A stretch of 64,000 nt of DNA from Pedobacter chinensis (GTDB lineage Bacteria; Bacteroidota; Bacteroidia; Sphingobacteriales; Sphingobacteriaceae): NCBI RefSeq assembly GCF_003339865.1, contig NZ_QPKV01000003.1, positions 1 through 64,000 of the forward strand. The letters run 5' to 3'. Positions 53,788-62,961 of the stretch are shown here, piece by piece; positions within the stretch are counted from its first letter, which is position 1, and the number at the start of each line of letters is the position of its first letter. The notes below the pieces were generated by a model. It was given only the letters and a program-made list of their open reading frames with translations, searched no databases and was not told where the DNA came from. The position numbers and the translations under genes are program-made.

Positions 53788-55296
53788 TTATGGTTTATCC
53801 CACCACATTCTATTATTAATACTATTATTAGTCCAACCTTGTTGAGCTAATGCTGCATCGTAGTTATCTCTATTCGTGGTTTGATCCGCTGTAGGATATC
53901 CAACACGTCTAGGAATCACTGTTCCATTTTGTGAGTTAGGACCAGGAACCAAGGCCGGAAAACCTGTTCTTCTAAATTCCGTCCATGCTTCCCATCCATC
54001 TAAATACAATGCAATCCATCTTTGCGTACCAATTTGTTGCAAAGCCGTTGCTGGATTATAAACTATACCAGTAAGAGTTTTAAATGCCGGGTCAGCAACA
54101 CCATATTGAGTTAAAGAGGCGTCTATTCCCGCATTGTAATAGGTCGCTGCAATTGCATCGCCTCCAGCGATCCAACCTCGTTTAGCTGCTTCGGCCAAAG
54201 CAAATTGCACTTGTGCACCAGTAAAAATATATGCTGGTGCATCCGTGGTACGCAAGGCTTCACCAATACGACTATAAGAATTTGGAATATTTGTTTGTAC
54301 TTGTACGCCAAACTGCAGTCCGATAACCTGATTGCCCGCCAAAACCTCTCCATATACAGGTAATCTTGGATCAGTACCTGAAGCATTGTTTTTCATGATA
54401 TCAACTAACGTTTTACTAATTGCAAAATCATTACGTTTAGAGATACTATAATTATTATACCATGGATTATAATTATTGGGATCTCCACCTAAAAAAGTAT
54501 ACTCTAAAGTTTCACCTGCTGTTATAGGCGTAGCTGCAAGAGCGCTTGCAAACTCAGTCGCAGCGAAATCTCCTGCGTTAGGGTATACTTTTGAAAGTCT
54601 TAATGCCATTAACAATCTTTGTGTAGCCGCAAACTTCTTCCAAGAAGTCATGTCACCATTGAACATAATATCACCTGTTGGTCCTGCACCACCATCTATT
54701 TGTGCTACAGCCTCCTTAAGTTCTTTAAAAAGATCTTTGTAGATATCTTCCTGCTTGGAGAACCTAGGGGTAATATTTTCAATGTTTAGTGCCTCAGTAT
54801 AAGGAATATCTCCCCATCTATCGGTTACCTTCCAAAACACATACGCTTTCATTATTCTAGCTACAGCAATTTGGTTATTAATAGAACCATTTGCGGCAGC
54901 ATCTGCTTCAGGGGCGCCAGCTTCCGCGAAAGTTATAATTTGATTAAGATTTTTTAATATTTCCGAATAGAAGGTGTAATAACTCGGATTTAAGGTACTT
55001 CCTGCATCATTAAAAGGAGAAACGGTTAAATACGGCCCCTCAGAGATATGCTGGCCAAATATTGCCCCAGTAGAAGACAATACCGCAACACCAGCAGTAT
55101 TGGCTGCGCTCGATCCGGATTGATCACCTCTAGCTTGTGTTTTTTGCATTGCATAAGTCAATAAGGCCCTAGTTGCGGCCTTAGAAACTTTAGTCCGATC
55201 GACGTTAGTATCACCAAAGTCTCCAAATTTCTTACAGCTTGTTGCTAATACACCAACACTAACTGCAAGAAGTATATATTTTTTAATATTTTTCAT
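53788..55296 (-). CDS. SusD/RagB-family lipoprotein (SusD-like 2 type)
   Basis: The 502-residue protein has a lipoprotein signal (YILLAVSVGVLATSCKKFGDFGD), the DTNVDRTKVSKAATRALLTYA start of the nutrient-binding lipoprotein subgroup, IMKAYVFWKVTDRWGDIPYTEAL, and TQRWIALYLDGWEAWTEFRRTGFPAL. It pairs with the SusC gene 11 nt upstream. No further operon genes follow; a strong terminator lies directly after it. Confidence 0.9.
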   Translation of the reverse strand: MKNIKKYILLAVSVGVLATSCKKFGDFGDTNVDRTKVSKAATRALLTYAMQKTQARGDQSGSSAANTAGVAVLSSTGAIFGQHISEGPYLTVSPFNDAGSTLNPSYYTFYSEILKNLNQIITFAEAGAPEADAAANGSINNQIAVARIMKAYVFWKVTDRWGDIPYTEALNIENITPRFSKQEDIYKDLFKELKEAVAQIDGGAGPTGDIMFNGDMTSWKKFAATQRLLMALRLSKVYPNAGDFAATEFASALAATPITAGETLEYTFLGGDPNNYNPWYNNYSISKRNDFAISKTLVDIMKNNASGTDPRLPVYGEVLAGNQVIGLQFGVQVQTNIPNSYSRIGEALRTTDAPAYIFTGAQVQFALAEAAKRGWIAGGDAIAATYYNAGIDASLTQYGVADPAFKTLTGIVYNPATALQQIGTQRWIALYLDGWEAWTEFRRTGFPALVPGPNSQNGTVIPRRVGYPTADQTTNRDNYDAALAQQGWTNNSINNRMWWDKP

Positions 55297-55307
55297 ATTC
55301 TTAAAAA

Positions 55308-58300
55308 TTAAAGTCCAACTCTTAAATTAAGACCAAACGTACGCGATGATGGCAACTGCCCGCCTTCTTGCCAGAAGTTTTCGATTTCTGATGGATCAAC
55401 GCCATATTTTTTACCAGGTGCAGAAATTAACCAGGCGTTACCTACTATAAAACCTAAGTTAGCAGATTTAAGGAATCCGGTTCTTGCCAATATCTTATTT
55501 GGCAAATTATATCCTAATCTTACTTCTCTTAATTTTAAATAAGACGCGCTAATCATGAAAAGTTCTCCTGAACCGGTTTGCATCCCATCATAAAAAGCAG
55601 TACTAGCATCAACATATCTTGTGTTTGGTTGTCCATTTGCAAGTACGCCCTCAAATTTGTAACCACCCCCTTGAGAAACAGGCAATCTCCAATCGATACC
55701 TTTATCATTTAAACCAACTGTTTCTTGAGATAATCCACTACCCATATTGAATGCACGTGTGGTTGAATTGAATAATCCACCTTTTTGAAAATCTAGTGAA
55801 AATCCTAAATCAAAATCGAACACCCTTAACGAACTATACGCACCTCCATTAAATTTAGGACGAGCATAGCCAATGAACTGATTGGTTGTAGAAGTTGGTA
55901 AACCACTTGCAGCAATAATTACATTTCCATTAGCATCACGATTCCAGGTACGCCCCAAAATATAACCCCATTCTTCTCCTTCACGTAAGTTTAAGGTATT
56001 GTTGAAGAAAGTACTTGTTTGATAAATTACATTTGTTTGTTTATCAGTTATCTTATTAACAATAGTTTTCGATTTACTAAAGTTAACTGTTAAATCCCAG
56101 CTCACATTTTTAGACTGAATTGGTGTTCCTGCTAGGCTAAACTCAAAACCTCTGTTAGTTAAATCGCCCGCATTAATCAAGTTACTGGTATAGCCAGTTG
56201 CACCATTTAGGGTCACACCCAGGATTTGATTTTTGTTTTTATTTACATAATAGGCAAAGTCTAAACCAATTCTATTTTTTAAAAATTTCAGCTCAGCACC
56301 AATTTCAAATGAATTGGTTTTTGCAGGAATAATTCTACCATCTCTAAACTCATTACCAATAGCCAATGAAGGATTGGTTTCGTAAGCAGGAGAAGTATTG
56401 TATTGAAGATTTACTCTGTAAGGATCAACATCAGAACCAACTTGAGCATAAGCTAATCTTAACTTACCGAATGAAACTGCATTTTTAATACTTGCTGGCA
56501 AAAACTCTGAGAAGACAAAAGACCCTGAAACCGAAGGATAGAAATATGAATTCAAATCTGGTGCAAATACTGAAGACCAGTCATTTCTAGCAGTAACATC
56601 TAAGTAAAGAAAGTTTTTATAGGCTAATGAAGCTTTACCAAATATGCTCCTAACTTCTTTTTCGTAGTAGTCATTCGTTGTTGTTGGACGAGCTACTGAG
56701 GCTCCGATATTAAAATAGTTTGGAAAACTTAAACCTCCAGCAGTCGCCATGTCTAGTCTTTCTCTTTTTTCATGTCGAATGTTACCAGCTCCCAATGCAT
56801 TTAAAGTGAAATCACCAAACGTTTTATTATAAGTTAAGTTTAACTCGTAATTGAACTCTGTGTCTGTCCAGTTTCTGGTTTTAAAATAATCTTGTTGTAA
56901 GCCCCCTGTTGCCATTCGCTCATCACCCACTTCATTGTTAATGTTACCTCTTAAGAAACCTGCAAGCCCAAAGCCGCTACCTAAATCATATTTTAAGCCT
57001 AAATTACCAACCAAACGGTTATTTCTTTGAGTTCTATAGTTGTTATTAACCACCCAGAAAGGGTTATCCCAATATTGTGGAGTTGTGATTTCATCAAGAT
57101 CACCAGTACCATTTGGGTTACCAATATTCCAAGATGTAACAGTTCCATCAGCCAAAATTTGATGATCTCTCATATAATTCATATCCAATTGGCGCTGAAA
57201 CCATTGATTGAAACCCTGAACCACGTTTAATCCATCATTACGATAGGTTTCATATGGCTGACCAATTCTGTTTTCTTTAGCAAACTGGATATCAGTCGAA
57301 ACAGTAAATCTTTTGCTCACATCGTATGAACCATTAACATTTAAAATGTTCATTGAACGATTTGCTTTATCTTGTACAAGGGACCTTGTTTGATTAGTAT
57401 AACCTACACGTAGGTTATAACCTTCTCCACCAGCTGTAAAGGCAATACTATTATTATATGAGGCTCCGTTTTTTAAATAATCTTTAATGTTATTTGGTTG
57501 AGCAGTTAAAGGCACTAGTTTTCCAAATTCATCACCTGGGTACCAGCTATAATATGGACGATAAAGTGTGGTTCCGTCTATCTTCGGTCCGAAACTTGCG
57601 TCTGCTCCATAATCCAGCATATTTTGCCCATCAAAAGCGGCCCAAGAAGCCGGATGAATTGATGGATCATACTCAAATTTTTCGAATTGACCGGTATAAC
57701 CCCCTGCATATTCGTTTTGATAATCCGGAAGTAAAGAGGTTTTTTCAATTGACACCCCTGAATTGATCTCAATTGAAGTACCCGCTTTTCTTGTTCCTTT
57801 TTTGCTAGTGATAATTACCACACCGTTATAAGCACGTTGACCATACAATGCTGTCGCAGCTGCCCCCTTCAGAACAGTAATGCTCTCTATGTTATCCATG
57901 TTAACATTAGCCTGATCTGCAGGCGTACCATCCACAACAAACAAAGGTTGGCCAACTGTAAAACCATTAATTCCACGAACGATTATCGAAGCATTGTCGA
58001 ATGTAGAACTTGGTGAACCATTTAACTGAACACCAGCAACTTTGCCTGCTAAGGCTGTGCTAATATCAGTATTTTTTGCTATTGTTAATTTTTCACCCTT
58101 AATTTCAGTCGCAGCATATCCTAAGGCTCTTGCCTCTCTTCTCTCACCTAAAGCAGTAACTACAACTTCAGATAATAATGTGGCATCAGCAGCTAAAACA
58201 ACATTGATCGTTGTTGCTGAACCAATTGTTCTGGTTTGCGTAGCAAAACCAATGGAACTAAATACTAGAGAAGTGGCTGCAGCTGGAACTCTTAGAGAAT

Positions 58301-58478
58301 ATTTGCCATCTGCACCTGTTACAGCGCCTCCAGAGGCGCCTGAAATTTTTACACTTACCCCGGGAATCGGTAGTTTGTCATCCGAAGAGGTAACTGTACC
58401 AGTAATTGTTCGATCTTGTGCGAAGGCAGTTGTTGCCAAACACAATAAGATGAACAAACTTTGTAGAAGTTTTTTCAT
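55308..58478 (-). CDS. SusC/RagA TonB-dependent receptor
   Basis: The 1056-residue protein has the signal peptide MKKLLQSLFILLCLATTAFAQ, a carboxypeptidase-like domain (GTVTSSDDKLPIPGVSVKIS), a plug with QPLFVVDGTPADQ and LKGAAATALYGQRAYNGVVIITSKKG, and a barrel ending TFGLNLRVGL. No STN domain. It forms an operon with the susD gene. Its first 27 coding bases are identical with those of the susC genes at 45.4 and 52.5 kb. Confidence 0.92.
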   Translation of the reverse strand: MKKLLQSLFILLCLATTAFAQDRTITGTVTSSDDKLPIPGVSVKISGASGGAVTGADGKYSLRVPAAATSLVFSSIGFATQTRTIGSATTINVVLAADATLLSEVVVTALGERREARALGYAATEIKGEKLTIAKNTDISTALAGKVAGVQLNGSPSSTFDNASIIVRGINGFTVGQPLFVVDGTPADQANVNMDNIESITVLKGAAATALYGQRAYNGVVIITSKKGTRKAGTSIEINSGVSIEKTSLLPDYQNEYAGGYTGQFEKFEYDPSIHPASWAAFDGQNMLDYGADASFGPKIDGTTLYRPYYSWYPGDEFGKLVPLTAQPNNIKDYLKNGASYNNSIAFTAGGEGYNLRVGYTNQTRSLVQDKANRSMNILNVNGSYDVSKRFTVSTDIQFAKENRIGQPYETYRNDGLNVVQGFNQWFQRQLDMNYMRDHQILADGTVTSWNIGNPNGTGDLDEITTPQYWDNPFWVVNNNYRTQRNNRLVGNLGLKYDLGSGFGLAGFLRGNINNEVGDERMATGGLQQDYFKTRNWTDTEFNYELNLTYNKTFGDFTLNALGAGNIRHEKRERLDMATAGGLSFPNYFNIGASVARPTTTNDYYEKEVRSIFGKASLAYKNFLYLDVTARNDWSSVFAPDLNSYFYPSVSGSFVFSEFLPASIKNAVSFGKLRLAYAQVGSDVDPYRVNLQYNTSPAYETNPSLAIGNEFRDGRIIPAKTNSFEIGAELKFLKNRIGLDFAYYVNKNKNQILGVTLNGATGYTSNLINAGDLTNRGFEFSLAGTPIQSKNVSWDLTVNFSKSKTIVNKITDKQTNVIYQTSTFFNNTLNLREGEEWGYILGRTWNRDANGNVIIAASGLPTSTTNQFIGYARPKFNGGAYSSLRVFDFDLGFSLDFQKGGLFNSTTRAFNMGSGLSQETVGLNDKGIDWRLPVSQGGGYKFEGVLANGQPNTRYVDASTAFYDGMQTGSGELFMISASYLKLREVRLGYNLPNKILARTGFLKSANLGFIVGNAWLISAPGKKYGVDPSEIENFWQEGGQLPSSRTFGLNLRVGL

Positions 58479-58517
58479 GATAGAAGAATAGGTTAGTTAA
58501 TGATTAGTAATAATTTA

Positions 58518-58550
58518 CTAAATTATAGTTACTTAATTGTAACGCCAAAA
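58518..58550 (-). promoter_or_regulatory. Promoter of susC at 58478
   Basis: TTTTGG (58550-58545) and TAATTTAG (58525-58518) are 19 nt apart. The region shares GTTACA and TAACTATA and a downstream CATTAACTAACCTATT with the promoter of the 52.5-kb susC gene. Confidence 0.5.
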
Positions 58551-58679
58551 TTATTTTAACAATTTTTAACAACCTATTCAAAATATGACAGAACGGATGG
58601 TAAAATATTAACAATAACGGGCATTTCCACTAAAAATTGATTCAAATAATTGGATTTTTGTGGCTTTTTAACCTTAATG

Positions 58680-61172
58680 CTAATAACTACAAAAAATAAT
58701 ATTCCCAAAAAGGGTTTTTCCGCTTTCCCAAAAATTTCTGAACAATGGATCGTTAGCCAGGTAAACCACCTGACCGCGGCCAAAATCCTGAACACCGATT
58801 AATAAACCTGATTTTAACTCTTCACGAACTTTTTTCCCAACAACTCCTGCCATCAGGCTCTTATCATTGATTTGACCAACATTCCAGCCTTTGGTAAATG
58901 GTTCATAAATCTTACGGTCGGTTTTTAAGGTATAGTAAATTTTACCAAGTCCATAAGAGAAAGGATGGGATGCATCCAGATTAACCTTATAAATGGCCCC
59001 GGGAATAGCGAATTCGTAGTCATCTTTATCTTTGTCTTTAAACAGCAATTTGCTCGGTTCAGGTTTTTCATCCTTTTTAGCCAATATTTCTTTCTTTTTA
59101 ATATCGAAACCCTTTTTATCTAAAATGCTCTCAATAGCATCTTCCATCAGAATTAGTTTCCCGCCCTTGTTCAGCCATGCGGTTAAACCATCGCCTATAT
59201 AAGAACTGTAAGTCCCGTCTGGAAGAATCAGGGTGTTTATTTTATTAAGGTCGAGGTTATTAATATCTTTAACATTGATAATACTTGGCGAAAGATTTAA
59301 ATCGTGTTCCAAATAAAACCAGGCCTCTCCAAAAGCTAAAGATGAAACTTCGTTACCGGATACAATTGCAATTTTAGGTTGCTTAAGAATGGGGTAAACA
59401 TTCGATCCAAAATCTTTTCCCTTCTCAACAAAGCCACTTGTAATGGCCTGAATAGGTTTATCCAATCTGGTCGCAATCTCAACAACTTTATTTCTAACAT
59501 CCTTAATTGACTTTTCATTTTCTACCCTCAACACGATTAATGTTCCGGCAGGATAATCTTTTCCGGCAACGGTAAATGCCTGATCGGCTTGACGAACTTT
59601 GATATTTTGTTTTTGCAGGGCAATTAAAACCTGTGCATCTTCAGCAGATCCCCAGGCAAAAAGCCAGGCCAGTGGTTTATCAATATTGTTTGAGATTAAT
59701 TTGTTCTCTTCTAAACCAGCATATTTACCTTTAAAACTCTCTTTGCTTGCATAAGCTTTTAAACCATACACATAAGGCAGTGCCCAGGCTGTGATATCAT
59801 AAGTATTAGAATCGGTTACAAAAGTTTGCGGTTCTAAAAGAACATTAGCCAAAACAGCTCTTGGCTGTTGAATGTTCACGATCAAATCATTCCGCCCAAC
59901 GGTAAAACTCTCTTCCTTTTGTGTATTGTAATCATAACCGCGGCCGGTTTTATCAGCACCATAAGCAAATTCTATTTTATTTCTGGTTAACAGTTCTGCC
60001 AATTTCTTTTGCCTTGACAAGTTACTGGCCTTAATTATGTATGTTTTATATATACCAAGAGCAGTATTTAACTCTTGCTGAAAGTATTTTTTGTACTCCT
60101 CCAACAATTTATTATGATTCAATGAGCAAACTTCAATGGTAGACATGCCCGTGGTAAAGTGATGTGCAATCCGGTCTTTTAAAGTTAAGGTATCGCCATC
60201 ATTGGTAATCACTGATAAGCCTGCTCTTATCCCGCCCTGTTCATAAGTCATCCCAATTGAACCGTTATATAAAGGATAGGTATCGCCATAAGATGGGTAA
60301 AGCAAGTCGAAACGTTCTTTCGTAAAATAGGCCCAACCTTCCGCATCAAAGTATTTTGCATTGTTTTTTCCAACCACCACCTGGAAACTTTTTTGCCAGG
60401 GAGTAATGTCCTGATGAACAGGCTCTGCTGCCGGAGCGAAGTAATAAGGTTCGTTATAGCTTTGTTCATGGAAGTCAACGTGAACCTGAGGCATCCAATT
60501 GTTATATAAAGCCAACCTCTGCTTGCTTTCAATTTGTGTTTGCCAGGCCCAATCGCGATTTAAATCGAAATAATAATGATTTGATCTGCCGCCCGGCCAT
60601 GGTTCTACATGCTCTCTGGAAAATGGATCTGAATTAGGCGTTTTCCCCACAACACTGTTAAAATAATTTACGTAACGATCTCTTCCATCGGGATTTAAAC
60701 AAGGGTCGATAATGACAATTGTATTTTTCAGCCATTCATTTGCCTGAACATTTTCTCCTGAAGAAAGTGTATAAAGCATTTTCATGGAGGTTTCTGTAGA
60801 GTTCGCCTCATTACCATGTACATTATAGCTTAACCAAACAATACCGGGTTGGGATTTTAAATCAATACCATTGCCAGCTCCTGTTGAAAGCTTTAAGTTA
60901 TTATTTCGTATCAGCTCTAATTTTTCAATATTTTCTGTCGATGAAACAACGGCGACAATTAATGGCCTGCCCTCATTGGTTTTTCCATATTCAATTAATT
61001 TTATGTTTTTTGGCAGGGCCGAGGCTGTTTGTCTGAAATAATCAACCACCTTATGATGAGCGGTAAAATGCGATCCAAGTTCGTAACCTAAAAATTCGTC
61101 AGGGGATTTTATTTGTGCATTTACAACAAAGGTGGTAACTAAAACCAAACAGAGCATTAAGCTTTTCTTCAT
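58680..61172 (-). CDS. Secreted M14-family zinc carboxypeptidase
   Basis: The 830-residue protein has a signal peptide (MKKSLMLCLVLVTTFVVNAQ) and an M14 domain: the zinc-binding pair H119/E122 in YNVHGNEANSTE, the substrate arginine in NPDGRDRY, the third zinc histidine in VDFHEQ, and the catalytic-glutamate region GMTYEQGGIRAG. The C-terminal 400 residues contain a class I glutamine-amidotransferase-like fold (LILPDGTYSSYIGDGLTAWLNKGGKLILMED), often seen in these large Bacteroidota M14 proteins. It likely cleaves peptides outside the cytoplasm. It is divergent from murF (86 nt). Confidence 0.85.
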   Translation of the reverse strand: MKKSLMLCLVLVTTFVVNAQIKSPDEFLGYELGSHFTAHHKVVDYFRQTASALPKNIKLIEYGKTNEGRPLIVAVVSSTENIEKLELIRNNNLKLSTGAGNGIDLKSQPGIVWLSYNVHGNEANSTETSMKMLYTLSSGENVQANEWLKNTIVIIDPCLNPDGRDRYVNYFNSVVGKTPNSDPFSREHVEPWPGGRSNHYYFDLNRDWAWQTQIESKQRLALYNNWMPQVHVDFHEQSYNEPYYFAPAAEPVHQDITPWQKSFQVVVGKNNAKYFDAEGWAYFTKERFDLLYPSYGDTYPLYNGSIGMTYEQGGIRAGLSVITNDGDTLTLKDRIAHHFTTGMSTIEVCSLNHNKLLEEYKKYFQQELNTALGIYKTYIIKASNLSRQKKLAELLTRNKIEFAYGADKTGRGYDYNTQKEESFTVGRNDLIVNIQQPRAVLANVLLEPQTFVTDSNTYDITAWALPYVYGLKAYASKESFKGKYAGLEENKLISNNIDKPLAWLFAWGSAEDAQVLIALQKQNIKVRQADQAFTVAGKDYPAGTLIVLRVENEKSIKDVRNKVVEIATRLDKPIQAITSGFVEKGKDFGSNVYPILKQPKIAIVSGNEVSSLAFGEAWFYLEHDLNLSPSIINVKDINNLDLNKINTLILPDGTYSSYIGDGLTAWLNKGGKLILMEDAIESILDKKGFDIKKKEILAKKDEKPEPSKLLFKDKDKDDYEFAIPGAIYKVNLDASHPFSYGLGKIYYTLKTDRKIYEPFTKGWNVGQINDKSLMAGVVGKKVREELKSGLLIGVQDFGRGQVVYLANDPLFRNFWESGKTLFGNIIFCSY

Positions 61173-61258
61173 AAAACAATTAAATTTTATCTAATGTAGT
61201 AATTTTGCTTTTTGTTGATGCTAAAGCTTAATTTTACAGCATATTTTTTACGATAAAC

Positions 61259-62560
61259 ATGATCACAACTGAGGAATTATACGAACACTTTCTTAAAAAT
61301 CCCATCATATCTACTGATACCAGAAATATTTTACCGGGTTGTATATTTTTCGCGCTAAAAGGTGATCATTTCAATGCAAATGAATTCGCTGCCCAGGCAA
61401 TAGAAAAAGGCGCATCTTTTGCTGTGATTGATGAGGAAACTCACGCTGTTAATGACCGCTGTTTATTGGTTAATGATGTGTTAATAACGCTGCAGGATTT
61501 AGCCCGCCATCATCGCAAACAATTAAATATTCCTGTTATAGGCTTAACGGGAAGCAACGGAAAAACAACCAGTAAAGAATTGGTTAATGCCGTTTTAAAA
61601 GAGCGATATAAAACCTTTGCTACTTTCGGCAATCTTAATAATCATATAGGGGTGCCTCTTTCCATTTTATCCATAACCAGCGATGTACAAATTGCGGTAA
61701 TTGAAATGGGGGCAAATCATCAAAAGGAAATTGAATTATTGTGTACAATAGCCCAGCCTACTCACGGGATCATCACAAATGTCGGCATGGCTCATCTTGA
61801 CGGATTTGGCGGGTTTGATGGTGTAAAAAAAGGTAAGGCAGAGCTTTATACTTACTTAAAAGAGACCCGTGGTTATACTTTTATCAATAGAAACAACCCA
61901 TACTTATTAGAAATGAGTGCTGCAGCTGGTTTAAACAAATTGATTTATTACGGCACAGAAAATGGCAACTCTATAAAAGGAACTTTAAAAAGCAGTGACC
62001 CTTTTATTGAGGTAGAATGGACCAATCATGATATTTCATCTTTTGTGAAAACCAATTTAACCGGAAGTTATAACTTTGAAAACATTCTCGCTGCAATTTG
62101 TATCGGCGATTTTTTTGATATTGCACCGGAAGAAATCAATAATGGATTGTCAAATTATCAGCCTAAAAACAACCGCTCTCAGTTAACAAAAACTGAAAAC
62201 AACACTGTTATTTGCGATTTTTACAATGCAAATCCAAGTAGCATGGCCGCCGCTTTAAATAATATTTCAACGCTAACTGCTGATCAAAAAACTGCCATTT
62301 TAGGAGATATGTTTGAGCTTGGCCCGGAATCACCGTTGCAACATAAATTAATTGTTAAACAAGCAACCGAGAGCAGTTTGAATCAAATTATTTTTATTGG
62401 AAAATATTTTTATGCCTTTAAAGACGAATTTAACGGTATATTTTTTGAAGCTCCGGCAGAAGCGGCCGCTTATCTTCAAAAAAAGCAGATCAAAAATAAC
62501 CTGATTTTATTAAAAGGATCAAGAGGAATGAAACTGGAGGGCTTATTGCAGTATTTGTAA
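61259..62560 (+). CDS. murF: UDP-N-acetylmuramoyl-tripeptide--D-alanyl-D-alanine ligase
   Basis: The 433-residue cytoplasmic ligase adds D-Ala-D-Ala to the murein precursor. It has the Mur N-terminal domain (STDTRNILPGCIFFALKGDHFNANEFA), the P-loop GLTGSNGKTTSKE (95-107), the central EMGANHQKEIELLC and ITNVGMAHLDGFGG, and the C-terminal domain with VICDFYNANPSSMAAAL and LGDMFELGPES. Length and motifs are normal for MurF. It is not in the dcw cluster here. Its start ATG is at 61259. Confidence 0.93.
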   Translation: MITTEELYEHFLKNPIISTDTRNILPGCIFFALKGDHFNANEFAAQAIEKGASFAVIDEETHAVNDRCLLVNDVLITLQDLARHHRKQLNIPVIGLTGSNGKTTSKELVNAVLKERYKTFATFGNLNNHIGVPLSILSITSDVQIAVIEMGANHQKEIELLCTIAQPTHGIITNVGMAHLDGFGGFDGVKKGKAELYTYLKETRGYTFINRNNPYLLEMSAAAGLNKLIYYGTENGNSIKGTLKSSDPFIEVEWTNHDISSFVKTNLTGSYNFENILAAICIGDFFDIAPEEINNGLSNYQPKNNRSQLTKTENNTVICDFYNANPSSMAAALNNISTLTADQKTAILGDMFELGPESPLQHKLIVKQATESSLNQIIFIGKYFYAFKDEFNGIFFEAPAEAAAYLQKKQIKNNLILLKGSRGMKLEGLLQYL

Positions 62561-62961
62561 TTGAATATGAATGACAGGAATTACAATGAACCATTGAAGA
62601 TCAACACAGAATATCCTTTAAAATAACTAAATCATACAAAAATTGAGCGATCAAAGTGGAGGAAAAATCGTTCACTGTGACCTTTGATTTATAGCTCTGT
62701 TAGAACAATTTTAACTGTTTTTGCAGTAGCCTGACAGGTAAGATGACCCGGTCCTGCGATAAGCCTGCTTTGATTACCGATTTATGTTACAGGTTTACTA
62801 TTAAGAACATGAAGCAAAACGCCTTAATGGTCCTAATGGTCATTTAGTAAAATAGCCTAATTTTGAGTCAATTCCCCAGACACGGCTTCCTGCCCTCATG
62901 TCAATTAAGAAGGCGTTGCACATTTCTGTACAACGCCCATGGTTTGTTTGGTTGTTATTAG
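62561..62961. other. Stretch between murF and the TonB-dependent receptor
   Basis: About 400 bases between convergent genes. I see no gene. It contains the receptor terminator at 62912-62937 and no other defined site. Confidence 0.4.
62912..62937. terminator. Terminator of the TonB-dependent receptor gene
   Basis: On the minus strand GGCGTTGTACA-GAAA-TGTGCAACGCC (one G-T pair) followed by a T-rich tail, 25 nt after the stop at 62962. Confidence 0.65.
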
